The notes under the pieces are model-generated. The model was given only the letters and a program-made list of their open reading frames with translations. It was not told the DNA's origin and made no database searches. From Phoenix dactylifera (taxonomy: Eukaryota > Streptophyta > Magnoliopsida > Arecales > Arecaceae), in NCBI RefSeq assembly GCF_009389715.1, contig NC_052392.1, forward strand, positions 32,213,227 to 32,277,226: a stretch of 64,000 nucleotides of DNA, given 5' to 3'. Positions 21,918-36,400 of the stretch are shown here, piece by piece (position 1 is the first letter of the stretch; every line of letters starts with the position of its first letter). A program made the position numbers and the translations under genes.

Positions 21918-24400
21918 GTTCTGTGATCCTTGGTATGTGGAAGTAATGTGCATATGTAGGTTGGTAACATTGGTTATTTGGGCACCAACATATGTGGGCA
22001 TGGTCTAAGTTTGTTTAGTTCAATAATAGAGGGCATCTCAATATATAAGTTGAGCTACATGCTATGAATGGTATGCAAACGATGTATTGTAAGGCTTGTT
22101 ACAAAGGGTGAAGTTGGAGTTGGAGAATTGTAAACTATTGGATAAATTGTAACTTGATCGACCTTTGTACTTGGTTATGTACTGGTTGACTGTGTAAACT
22201 CCTATTTGTATGCATTATAAAATATATGACTCAAATTATTTGTTCAATAATTAATTGAGATATGAGTTACTATTAGAAAGTCTTATATGTTCCATTTCAT
22301 TGTTCTGTGCTTGACAGTGTTTTAATGTTAGGGACATGGAGGCAGATAATATGAAACCTAATATGAGCTTCCTACCATTTTACAGAGAAATGTTAATCTG
22401 TTGAGAAAATTCTCTACTGATCTGTTTGCTAATCTGTCATACAGCCATTACTTTCCATTTTGCTGGTAGTTGTAAAAGGTTTCATTTCACTAATTGGTGA
22501 AACATTGATAAATAGGCTGGTTTGCCAACGCTTAGAGATGGACTAGTTTTGAAGCTTCTGTGTAGCATGTAATGTATTTCAGAAGGTTTGCCACTTTCTG
22601 GATTTTTTTTTTCATGCATTTATTTCTATCACTGTAATAGGAAATGCTTTTAGCCATATAAGAAGGGGGATGAGAAGAGATGAGCTAGTTGGAATTTGGG
22701 AAATGTGTGTTAACAAGATTGCTTGTGTCTATTGTGGGTCTTTACTGTTGTAACTGAAGTTGCTGAGAAATTGGAGCAATTGAGCTAGAACTACTGCAAT
22801 TCAAGTTGCATCAACTCTAGTTTTATTCAACTTTTGGAGCTCAAGAACTTGTATTTTTGCGAGTGCAGCAAAACAAACACCATGGAAGGGATCGTTGTCG
22901 TAAGTAGGAATGCATGCTGTCCAACTTGCAGAATCAAACATACCTTAAGCCTGCTCTCTAGTTTTCCGACCTCTTTCTTAATTTATGCTTCGACAACAAT
23001 AATACCAGGACTGGATTGCCATGAAATAATAACAGCAAACAAAAGCTCTTTAAAGTTTGTTACCCTTTTAAGAAGTCAAAGAAGATGTTTTGAAGACAAT
23101 GTTTAGGAGAATGACCCTGAGATGATTTGCCAAAGGGTTCCATTAGGTTTCAGTTAAGAAAGCTTGGAGAAAAGAAAAAAAAAAACTAACTGTTTTCCCA
23201 TCCTAGATGCATCACATAATGTGTTGTGTGATGCATCAAAGATGTAATATGGACAAGCAAATTGTCTTCCAAGATATAATATGGATAATCAAATTGTCTC
23301 AGGCTATATGTCCTGTTATAATTAAGATTGAAATTTCTTCAAAATGATAAAATTTATAATATAGATAAAAATTTTTCACGGGTCAGAACTCAGAAGGGAG
23401 TTTGGTCTTAGTTGAAAATTTGGTTTTTCTTTCATAAATGAGATTATGCTAATTAGTCATGAGCGTTTGTTTATATATAGGATGAAATGGGGCTCCCTGC
23501 TACAGAGGATGGCTTCTTTTTGGAAGCCATTAGCAAAGTTTTTTCTCCCCTCCATAAACCACAACAACATCATTCTCATTATAATCCCAATTATTTGTCA
23601 TGTATATAGTATACCCCTTACTTGTCACCGAGAGGAGTTGCATGCAATCTGGATAACAATTTATGATGCTGTCACTCTTTTTTAACTTGGCTAATCATAT
23701 ATCTATTGATTTTTACAATTGATAATTTAAAATTTAAGAAGCTAATGTATTAAGGCAGTATTTGGTTGCTAGTTAAAGAACAGATAACTTAAAAGTTAAA
23801 TCTAATTAACCATCCAAATGCCATAAAAAAAATGGTGGATACGTTTATTAGGACAACAGCTCAAAAAAGTGTGTAACTCAATGCAACTAAGCCTTAATCC
23901 CAAATTTATTGGATTAGTTACCCGAATCCTTTTTGTTAGGAATGTATGTTTAGTTTAACATTGCTTATTCGCCGAAAAAATTTTAGGTACTTATATAAGA
24001 CGAAGAAATCTAAAAAATATTTTTCGATTAGCTATTTTGAATAAAATTTTGAATTATTATAAATAGTATTCGAGCGGGTTTGACCCACAATCTATTAGGA
24101 CATCGTGATATTTGTAATTAAATTTGAATAAATTACCGTACGTGGGCACCATAGGGCACGTATTGAGATGGTGATTAGCTATTGCTTATTCGCCTAATAG
24201 GGCACAACAAGAGGACGTATTATCAGCTTTTACCGATCCCGAGTCTGATTTCTTGGTCCCAACTCAATCACACGACGTAGGGTTCCACCGACTCACAGGA
24301 GCTCGAGAAAACGAGAACATCGTCACGGAAAAAGGCCATCCGCTCCCTCGCCGCGCTACTTCTCCTCTCTCTTGCTCCTTCCTCCCGATTCTCCGAAACC
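21918..24400. other. Intergenic: AVT6 3' region and kanadaptin promoter
   Basis: The AVT6 3' UTR presumably extends a few hundred bases past 21917; an aataaa-like word is not clearly placed. The middle (22300-24100) is AT-rich with no supported gene. From about 24190 the sequence turns GC- and pyrimidine-rich, the likely core promoter and 5' UTR of the FHA gene (tctcctctctcttgctcct just before the ATG). Confidence 0.45.
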
Positions 24401-27400
24401 ATGAAGGTCCCCATGGGTCCTCCCCCTCCTCGAAACCCTAACCCTAACCCTAATCCTGCCCCTGAACCCCCGATTGCAGATCAAACCCTTGGCGACGACA
24501 CGCAGACCAGTGCCCAGGATGGAGCTCGCGCGGAGGAGACCAGTGCGCCGGCCGCGGATTCAGTCCCGGAGGAACCCGAAAAACCTACCGGTAGCCCGGA
24601 TGATAACCCCGAATCTAATTCCTCGGGATCCCAACCCGGGAAATTGGCAGTTCCTTACTCGATTCCTCCGTGGAGCGAGCCCCCCGGTTACCCTTTCTTC
24701 CTCGAGGTCCTCAAGGACGGCACCATCATCGAACAATTCGACGTGTAAGATTCTTTAAATCCATCAATCGATATTTCTTGAATTTTCTATTGTTTTATGT
24801 GTAGGAAGTGCTCCATAGGATTCTCCTTGCTTTCCTTCTCAGAGACAAAAAGAAATCTTTTTCTTTGTTACTGTTTCTTTTTTGCTTTCCTTTTCTGGTA
24901 ATGAAAGCTTTCTATGAGTTTCGAGCAAGAATTCTCTCCCTTGTGAAGGACATTGTCATTATTTACATAGATGATGATTGCCGCTAAGATTAGGTCAAAA
25001 CAGTGCAGTATATAGCACAATTACGTTTTTGTTAGTTTTGCACAGGACTCGTGACACTGGATTATGAACTTCGAGTTTGCCAACTAGTGAAATAGGAGGA
25101 AGTGGAAGCGGTTTTGTAAGGAAATTGGAAAAATAAATGGTTTATGATCCCTAGGTTCTTGCTATGGACTTGGATGTATATCTTTCAGATTATTGACTGC
25201 TTTGATCACGTCCCTCTTACTAAGCGAGCGAAGAAACTGTTGAGGGCTTTTCAACATGCTTTGGTGTTGCTAATGTACAAATCATTACCAGGCTATCAGA
25301 AGAGCAGTAGCTTCAGTTTTGATTTACTAGTTGAGATAAAATGGTGCATCTCTTTGTAAAGATAAATGTAAATTAGTGCTTCTCTTCAAGGTTCTGTCTC
25401 ACAATGCTTTGAGTTGCCATGTACACAAGCTTTTCTGTTTGATCCATTGCGATAACTGGTAGGAGACAAGCCACCCTCTATGTCATGCAGGATAAAGGTG
25501 GCCATGGAGTGGTATGATGAGAAAAAGATAAGGGTAAGAATTGTCAGACAAGTGGCTGCTGCTTGCCATATGCTTTGCTCAGTCTTGAAAAGGGGAATGC
25601 AATTCATATGACGCAGATTATCTGATTACATTGAAATGAAGAACTAAGAACAACAAACTTGAAGAAAATGCCCCAGTTAACTCTATGCTGTAGTGTGTAT
25701 ATATATATGGATGTCCAAATAGTTGTCATAGTGAATGAAGCACAGAGAAGCCAAGAAACTACCAACCACATGAATAACAGAAACACTATTAGTTGGACAA
25801 TTGTTGATGCATGTTGGACAACCCAAAAGTTGATATCAGGAAGAGAAATCCCATTTCATCAGTGGTACTAGACTTCACTTGAGCCCCTCTAGCTCATCTA
25901 AGCATGATTGGTGGTAAGGCAAGATTCAGAGGTAGATCCCTAATGTATGTTTGCGGGGAAAATCAAAACCTTCATTGATTCTAGAGTCCTTGTACCGATA
26001 TAAAGAGACCTCAAGTCTTTCTGAAAATAAAAATGCTGAGGGAGAATATGGCCTGAATTTGACCATGACTCAAAAATGACATATTCTTATACAATCTGAA
26101 CATGCTATGAGGTGGCCTGTGAACAAACAAGAAAGAGCATGATTAATCTAACAAAATGTATCTACAGGAATTATTATCAAGGGGCCAAAATCAAAATTGA
26201 GAAATGCAATGTATGAGAGAAGCTTGGTTCTGCCTACGTATGGGCAGCCTTGGATATGACATCTTATGGAGTCATGTTCTCCATAGAAGGTAAAGTGGAT
26301 ACATTACTTTTTATTGGGGCAAAGGTATCTTAGTAGATCCTACTCTAGCCAATAAGGTATGAGTGAGAATATGTGTTTAATTTTGGAAGGCGGCTATTAA
26401 CTTGTAATATAGTTTCTAGCTAATTCAGACCTTCCCAAAAGGTAGCAAGAGCTGATACAAGGGATCATTTTGATGCTTAATATAGCTGTATTCATTTGGA
26501 GAACAGATACCATGACATACTTTATAACTATGGCCGGTACAAGTAGGTGAAATGACCACAGCACAAGTGGTGGATTTCATTGATGATGACAATAGGGCTA
26601 GGAATTAAATCAGGTTAAGGAGTGTAGTGGAAGAGTGGTGGTGAAGAGGGATACTCTATTCAAAAGATCTTGAACTGCAGGAGCTATGAATGCTGGTGGG
26701 GATTAGAAAAGAAAAAGTAAGATATGAAGATGATGGTGGAGGAGAGGCTAGTGCAAATGAAGATGAAGGAACAAGCAATATGATGGAGGATAAAAATGGT
26801 AATGAAGATAAAATGAAATTTAAAATAAAAGTAGGATTCTAGGAACCAAAAGCAAAACAAGGCAGAAAATATATTGCTACATTTGCTATTTATGGAAAAG
26901 TACTGTAGATTATGTTTTGCAATTAGATAAAAGAGTAAGAAAATACGTTACTTCGTACCCATACCAGATCCCGAACCTTAGACCCCGTACTGGTGCCATA
27001 TGAGCACTGTGTCGGTACGGTATGCCCTGGAACCATGCCGATAACAAATTACTTCAATTAGAGAATATCTGAGAAATTTTTGACCCCCTAAAACTTTCCT
27101 AATTTATGGACATCTTTTGATACAAGTTCTTTCAACATGCCTTTCCAAGTGCTGGTTTGTGGTGGCTGCTATTGATGTGAGTCCATGGATTTGCTGGACT
27201 TATTGTTTCAATGCTGCATACTACATGACATATTTATGTTGAAAAAAGAAATTGCAGATGTCTTGTATATACTTGCTAGTTGCTACTGATATCAGTCACT
27301 GTACCTGTTTCCGTTGTTGTTAAAAATGAGTTGAGGAGTTCTATGTGATAATATTGTCGACGTGCACTTTGGTGGAAAAATCTAATATTGATAATCTCCT

Positions 27401-30400
27401 GTGTTGTTAGTAGTTAAATGGAATGCACAGGCTGCTTCATTTGAAGTGCAATAGTTGATTTCTGTTGACAAATGATATTGGTGCAGGTCTTCCAAAGGGG
27501 CCTACATGTTTGGACGCGTAGATCTTTGTGATTTTGTGCTGGAACATCCAACTATTTCTCGATTCCATGCAGGTATATGATGTTTCTAGATCATCATGCT
27601 TTTATCAACTGGCAGTCTTATTTTCAGTTTTATTTCTGATGTTGAAATAGGGATGGTCTGGTTATTCTCATCATTTAGCAGGACATGTATCATTCTGAAC
27701 CCATTTATTTGGGAACGGGCATGTCAGTCAATTGTCCTGGGAAATGGACTGTTGCTTACATTTTTTAATGAATCTTGCCTGGCTCTGGCTTATATTTTTT
27801 TTAATATCCTGTCAGATTGAAAAACCTGTTGGTCAGTCATTAGAGCAGTTACATTTTGATATTATATATAAATATATAATAGATGTACGTTAGTTATTTA
27901 TAGAAGCTTATTGATGTAGAACAGTCCTGAGTATGATTAGTGAAGTGGACTTGAATTAGTTATAGTTTACAATGTATCAATAAAGAATTCGAGATGGCAT
28001 GTCTTGTTGTCTCCATATTTGATCTTGATGATCTTATTCCAGATGTTTATGAAATTACATGTACCCAAGCTCAATGGTGTCATGTCCTTATTGGAAGTTA
28101 TAGGTGTAGCTTTGGGAAGACTTATTTAGTTTCCTTTGTTTATCTTGGTGGGTTAATTAATTAGTAGAACTCCTGCTATAGAATATCTTCTTTATGGTTC
28201 ACCATGTGTTCAAGGTTTTAGTCTTAGAGATTATAAAATAAGTGTGATAGGCAGATTTCTGCTAGATGTGCATGTTATATAGTTTTGTTTCTATAGCACT
28301 ATTCTCATCTTTTCTAGTTCTTCTTCAATCATTATTTAGAATGAAATTAGAATCCTTCTAAAAAAATATCAGGATCCCATTTTGTGTTGAACTTAATATT
28401 TAAGAAGGAAGGAAAAGAAAGGATTATGCATAATTTATCACAACAGATTTACCGACTTTCATAATATCAATTTTTTTTAAAAGTTTGCATGAACTTTATA
28501 TAAAATTTAACTACTAATCACTTACAAGAATCCTAAATATGAACTGTAGATATCTAGGAAAGACTCCTATAACTATTAAAACTTCGATAGATTAAAAATC
28601 AGCATAGAAAGTTACATAAGTTTTATGGGTTATGACCATTTTTTGACCACTAAAATAGTTGAATTTGATTAAAAAAAGGCAGACTTTGATATATTAAAAC
28701 AATGTCTCTAGTACTGGATTGGATGTTCAGATGCAAAGGTTCATAGTTCTGTCCTTTTTGGTCTCAATTGCTAGTGAACTTGGTTGAAACCATGATTGTC
28801 AATTTTTAGTTACTGCTAAGATAACATTTCATATCTCTAATGGAAGAGCTGATCTTCATATAGCTTCATTTTGGTGATTGTAGTGATGTTTAGCAATAAT
28901 AAATCAACAAAGTGCTCAGTATAAGATCTTATAATTTGATAGTTGTCCCTTCTAATTGCCTTTGGTATTTTTTTCGGTAGATTAGCTAAAATACTCAGAA
29001 GGCAAGTCTGCTATGAGTTAATCAATAGTGCATGATTCTTAGAATCCTTAAAACTATACTTATAAATTCGGGAGAACATTTTGTAGAACTTGTCATTTCT
29101 GTTGCATATGTACATGCCTAATAGTCTAATTGGAAATACTATTCTATTTCCTCTTAGGTCATATTTGGTTGGGAATGTCTCATTTGGGTTCCTCTATTTT
29201 TGATCAGGGTTTGTAGCTTATATGAATGTTGGAGCCAACTCTTGTCATATTTTTCTCTCTTTTGACTTATCTATTCTACTATGCAATGTGGACTCTCTTG
29301 ACGTGCACGTGCGTGAGGCATGTCTGTTCATCTGAGTTTCCCCACCCTGCCTTTTTCATATCGCACATTTGTTCATGTTTCCCCACGTTTCCCCACGTGA
29401 CATGCATTCATTCACTTGCTTAGAGCATGTGGCTGTCAATTACAAAGTTAAAGTTTCAAGTCCCTGCTCTAGCATGCATTGCATGTGCCACACTCGAGTA
29501 ATTGATTATGAAAAAGTCTTAGTGCTAGTCCTCTCTCTCTCTCTCTCTCTCGCACTCGCTCCTCCCTCCCCCTTCCTCTCCCTCTCTATGGCTTAGGGCT
29601 CTTATGCACACTATGTTCAAACTTAGGCATCATTCTTGATTGTAAGCCTTATGAGTATAGATTCTACTTAAAAATCAGAAATGCATTGATGAAGTTATTG
29701 TCGATCAATATTAGCTCAGCCCCTTGTAAGGGCATTCATTGAAGTCCTACCTCTGGTAAACATCACAACCTCCTGTTTGCTCTATTTCACAATAATGAAT
29801 CTAATTCATGTGGTATAAGCATTCTATTTTATTTCTGTAGCTCTTATTACATGACTGATTTTGTCCTGATGACCTGACAGTTCTGCAGTTTAAAAAAGAT
29901 GGTGAAGCTTTTCTTTATGATCTTGGTAGCACGCATGGCACCTTCATCAACAAAATGCAGGTACCAGTTCATTTGCATGAACAAAAGCTATTATCATAAT
30001 GGAATGGCATGATTTATTTAAAGTATCACCACAAGAAGAATGCACATTTTACTAGAAAAGTTAATACTCCTGAAACTGTGGCATCACCCAAGTTATTGAT
30101 TACCGGTGAGGCAACTATTTCATGGTGAAGACTTGCTTGTTTAGTCATCAATTATAAAAATTGACATGCTTCATTTTTCGGAAGAATTGGGAATAAGGCA
30201 AAATCTCATGGCTAGATTCTTGGCCAATATGATACTAAAACTTTTCATTGATGCTTTTAATCCCTAGTTGGCAATCAGAGTCCTTATAGATTACTGGTTT
30301 TCACATTCTTGAAGCAGGATTAGATTAATAACTTAAAGGCATGCCTTTTCTGGTTGATGTTCTGATACAGATTTAGGTGAAAGAAGAAATCTTATAAAAA

Positions 30401-33400
30401 CATCAACAGGTGTAATTGGAGATGGAGGAAACTGAACAAATACCTCTTATAGGTCAGGTCTAGGAATCATAGAGCTTGGATCACTTTATGGGCCTGCTTT
30501 CCAGTTTCATAAAACAAAAGAAAAAATGCATTCTGAGGATGATGCAGTTTAGATTTGAGTGAGTTTCAATTTGGTGTTTTCTTTCTTTTCTCTTTTTTTT
30601 TTTGGGGGGGGTGGGGGGTGGGGGGTGCGGGGAGGCCATTTTTCTAGTGGGCTTTTGAATCATACTTGTGTAGGAATATCATTTGTAGATTCTCCTCTGG
30701 GTGTTGGTTGGTTTAGGAATATTATTAGGATTGCCATTTTTGCAAATTTTGATGGTCTTTGATGTGGTGTCCGATGGGATTATAAAATGTGCTATTTTAC
30801 GGAAGTGTTTGATTGTTTCTTTTGGTCTTCTAGTTGATCAAGGAGTCCTATTTGATAGAGTCGTATGGCATATTGAGCTATAAAATGAGAGGTGATGGTT
30901 CTTGCAAAAATAAAGTAATTGAAGACAAGAGACAGATCACATATAATGTCATGAAACAGACATGCATTAAGCTAAAAAGGAAAATTTTGGGTACTGTTAA
31001 CTTGCACAAAAGGCAATCTACAGCACCGTCTGAGTCTACTGGTGATATGTTATGCCATTAATATTAGTTATATATAAGATACTTCTACTTGTACAGTTAC
31101 TTGTCCAATCATTTTCACTCACTGTGCTTATTGGATTTCATTTTGTTTTAGGTAAAGAAGAACATATATAAAGCAGTCCATGTTGGTGATGTAATTCGAT
31201 TTGGCCTGTAAGTAGACTTATTAATGACTGTTATAATGTTCTTTTGCTATGTTAATTGTTCCCCCATTAAATGTAATGTTTATATTTGATGTAGTCTTGC
31301 CATGTTAGAAATTTAAACGAACAGAATTAGGCTTTTTGGTTACTGTTGCTCTTTTGTTTCTGGATACCTATTTTCCTTTTTCTCTTGAATGTGTGCTACA
31401 ATTCTTTTTTTTTGTTAAAGTAACCATTGAATGGTTTAATGTTCATGATGGAGGTGGTGCGTATGCATTCTGTTAACTGGATAGGATTCGTCAGACATGA
31501 GTTATGACATCTCTGTCTATGATCAATTGTTCTCTGCTTTTCTAAGATTCTGCTCATAATCAATTTGGGTGTACTATCTAAAAAAGATTAACTACGCTGA
31601 TAACTGCACAAGGCTGTACTTTGACAGGATTGTGCATTAGCATTTATGGGGTCCTATAGATAGCTTCAGTTGATCCCAGATGATGTTTCTTTTTCCTAGT
31701 ACTAGTTCAGTGTCTTTTGATAAGTTTGTTATGGTGTTAGTATACTGTGATTATATTGTGGATGTTGGTATTATTATGGGAAGTTCTATTGAGAAAGGAA
31801 TTTTTTTTTTTTTGTTTTGACTTGCAGTCAGAAATTGAAGTTAGTCTTGCTCAACTTTTAAATTGTCTAGGATGGATTTAATTGATAGCCTGTTATCTTG
31901 ATCTAAAATTCTTACATTTAATGTCTCGAATTGCTTGTTGTGAATGTCTTTATCTTCAAAGTTGTTATTGATATTCTTCTCTATTGTTTTCAACAGCTCC
32001 ACACGGTTATATATCTTCCAAGGACCTTCTGAATTAATGCCAGCGGTAAGAGTGGGAAAACACTTCAGTTTGTTTGTAAAATTCCTTAGGTGCAATTGGT
32101 GACCATAGTGCCTGCTTTGCTTTCTATAATTACAATTCCTATTGATGATGTCAATGATTAAAGCAGCTTATGTCAATTTTTTTCCGTGAAAGATAATCTT
32201 TGGCTATATTTAGTTGCCTTGAGTGCTGTAATATTCTCAGCTGCCAAAACTCAGTATTGTATTAATGCATTATGGCAGGCATATTTGGCACTTAATCCTG
32301 GGTGATTGAATTATCTTTTCTTTCAAACAGTTGATGCTGATATAATACTGCTAAAGCTCATACATTGCTGGTTAACATGTAATAGGAAGGTGATTTGGAT
32401 AAAATACGAAGTGCTAAGATTCAAGAAGAGATGCTTGATCGTGAAGCTTCACTTTTACGTGCAAGGGTTGAAGCTTCTCTTGCAGATGGCATTTCATGGG
32501 GAATGGCTGAGGATGCAATCGAAGAAGCTGCGGAGGTGTGAGTTGTTCTATTTGCTTTCACTGTATTATTGCTATTGTTCATGTATAGTGCAGTAGTGTA
32601 TACCATGAGTTGCTGATTGTCATTTTCCCTTGTTCTTTTTTGTCATGCCTTCTTTTAAAAAGTGGTGTTTTATATTTCTGAATTATTTACTACTATTTTA
32701 ATCTCCATTTTTCATCACATCTGAAATACATCACTGGCTGGAGTATGTTATATTCTGAACAATGATATGATCAACTGAATGTGTGGTCGTCTTCTAGAAT
32801 GGTTCAGATGAAGTAACATGGCAAACATACAAAGGGCAGCTTACTGAGAGGCAAGAAAAGACTCGTGGAAAAATTATAAAAAGATTGGAAAAGGCAAGTA
32901 CAAATTCTTTTGTCATCCAACACTATTCCTTGACTGTTTCTTTCATCTAGAGATTGCCTTGAGCTGCATTTATTTTTCTCTAATGCATACATATCTCTCC
33001 ACTAAAGCTAACATTATCTGGATTCTTCACTCAATGTTGATATGATAAGATTGAATTTTAATATTTCTTTAGTGGGTAACACTTGAAATTTCTTTTGCTG
33101 GGCATCATTAGTTTAAAGCTTTTCTCTGTAGTCCCCTCCTCAGATGGGAAAAATACCAGGTTGTTTTTGTTGCTGTAGGATAAAACTGAGGTGATTTCTT
33201 CCCCGAAATATGTATATCACTCTTCATATGCACTATGATCATGCTGATTTGAGTTATTTTTCACATTGAATCCACATGCAATTTGTAATTATTAATGATT
33301 TAAGTACCATACTGTATTGGTCTGTACCAGCCATACCGTACTGGACTGATGGACTGGTACCTGGGACACCCTTTGTAGTGGTATGAAAGAAAATGATAAG

Positions 33401-36400
33401 GATAATGGTGCTGGCTGCTATGTCAGCACCAACTGCCATACAGTGTGTGGATATGATACAGTATGGCATGTACTGCTACGACATGGACTAGTACTCGACT
33501 GGTATGGGTACTGGTACCAAGATTCTAAACCTTGGATTCAATTCAGTAAGAGCCATTTGAGGGATCTGTTTGTTTTTTATATCAAAATCCATATTTCCTG
33601 AATGATTTTCTGTTTATATAAATCAGCCAAAAAGCTCATGGATCATGGTTTCTCTTGAATTCTTTAGCAAATTCACTAGGTCATGCTTATGTCACTTATA
33701 GAGGTCGGTATTCCCCATATTTTCTTTGAAACTCAAAACACTTTAGAAGAGAAGAAAACATTATTTTAGCTAATTTAATTTGGACAGGATGAGTCTGATC
33801 AAGTATAACCTACTTAAACTATCTTAGTTTGCTTGTTAAAGCTGGAAAACATTTATTGCTTTTTTAGGTTACCTCCATTACTTAAATATATAAAATATGA
33901 GTAAGGTAGATTTAAATTGAAAAATAAGTAATCATCAAATCCATTACCAATTAACAAATTAAGCTGATGACTATCAGTTTTGGGGGCTTATGAGAAACTG
34001 GGGAAGCAGTTACATGATAGGACATGAGGGTCCCGAAGGTGATCCACCTTGTTGTAACTATGCAGGAACCACCACCACCACTACTTGCATTTACTACTGC
34101 TACTACTATTAACTAAGATTACTGCTGCTACTGCTGCCAGTAATAACGAATGAAGAATGTGGACTTTACCCAGAAGGTAACCTCTTCAGTGATTATTATG
34201 CAGATGTCTGATGTACGTTCCAGCTAGATCATATGGTCAACTATGAAGACTTTTTACATTTTCTTTTCTCAGTGGACATCCCTTAATAGACTTGTTTTAT
34301 CTGATGATCAAACCTTCATAATATTGTACATGATAAACATTGGCAAATGGCAATCCAATCCAACTTCTTGTTCCTTCTTCTTAGTTCTGGATATCAATTA
34401 TAAGCACCTTCATCAAATCACGGGATAAGGTTCCTTTAATTTAGTCCTATTCTCTCATTTTTGCTCACCCCATTATTTTTTTAGCTGATTATAGTCCAGT
34501 GGCTCTTTCCAACCCATCTGCATATTTTTGCAAGACTTATCTTGGATGCTTATGCGATATACTTTCAATGACAATCAGTTTGAGAGCTTAATGCAACCAA
34601 AGGGCTTAGTAAGCTTAAAATGAAGTTGAAATATAGATTGTTATGGAATGAAAAATGAAGTTGCAATATAGATTATGTTATTCTAAACAATATGTTTTCC
34701 AAAGTGAATAATAATTTACGATTCTTTTGAGCAATGTGTGTGCAATATTATTAGTTTCTTGAATTAGTTACTGTATTTGTTCTGTATTTTATTGTTTGCA
34801 TCTGCACATATTTGATATTTCTTAGACATCATAAGCAAACCTTCGGTTTCAACATTTGGTGGAGTGACATTAAATCAACCATCTTGTTTTTTTTTTCATT
34901 GCTCCCATTTTTTACAATCATTTTGGTGGTACAGGTTACAAACATGAGGAAAGAGATAGATGCTATTCGCGCAAAAGACATTGCGCAGGGAGGCCTAACT
35001 CAAGGTCAACAAACACAGATTGCTCGAAATGAACAGAGAATATCACAGGTCATTAATATCTTTGGAATGTCAAAACCATTTCTGTCACTTCACTAAAATA
35101 GGTTTTCTCAAATTATGAAGACGACTAACTGTTATATGTTCAGATTATGGAGGAGTTGGAGAGCTTGGAAGAGACTTTGAATGAGAGCATTCAAGAAAGT
35201 ATTGGTGCACGTGCTGGAAAGATAGTCCGTGACAGGAAGAAAGGAAATGTTGAGGATGAAGATGACAAGTTGAGGTAATTAATGATGATCTGTATCCTAT
35301 TTCTATTATGGAACATTGATGGATTATCAATATATATGAGTTTATTCATGCCTTTCAATTAGTATCACACTCATATTTTCTTTATGTATATGTCTCTCAT
35401 GAGTCGAATTGTTTGGAAAGATACGTGGAGAATGACATGAAATTTTTCATGTTGATGGGAAGTTCTCTTGGTAGAAAAGGTTATTTCATTAAATTGCAAC
35501 TGGAGATTTAATGTGCTTTTGTTTCTAATTGATATGTGCAACACTTAATCGTGGAGGTTGACTTTTAGTATCATCTGATACATTTTTAATGAGAAACAAT
35601 TTAGTGTGGTTATCCATATACCCATGCTATATGAATGGGGGTTCAGAAACAGGGAGAATTAACAAGAAAGATGAAGACGACAACTTTTTTTGAGGCAGCT
35701 TTATGCAAGGGACCGTATATGGGCTTCATTTAGTTTTTTTTTTGGATTAAAAGTAGGCATAAACAAAGTTATAAAAGGCTTCTTGTTTTCTAATGCAGCT
35801 AAGAAGTTTTCTTGGGTAAATACTCTCTTGTAAACTTTAGTGATATATCTAGGCAGATGGTAAAATTTACTGGTTATTTGAATGCATATTGGTAAATTTT
35901 CTCTCTTTCATATTTGGCAGGAGTCCTAATTGGACACTAATTTGCATAGTTATTATGTTGATTGGATAGAATAAAAGAGGGAAAAATGGTTACAAAGTTT
36001 AAGAGTGAAGAAAAAATTGTTAGAAGTTTATAAAAGCTGGATCTGGTCCCTAAGTTGATGCTTTAATCAGCGTTCAGTTGTCAGCCTTAGCTAATTAATG
36101 CTGAGGTAAAGATACTGGATGTCCAGTGATGGAGCCTGTAATTATTCTGCTGTTCTGGTTGCATTTTTTACTTTCTTCCTTCCTTTTTCTAAAGAATTTC
36201 ACGATAAGCATTATATATGTTTTTTTTTTTTTGATTAAATTTTCTTCATACTAAGCATGCAAAACACATGCACAGTTAACCAAAGCAACAGATAAGGATG
36301 ATATCTGTGTTTTGCCAGTGTGTTTAAAATGTTTTATAAGAATTAAACTATTTTTCTCTTAATTTGAATGGTATTTTATTTTTTATCATATCACTAATTG

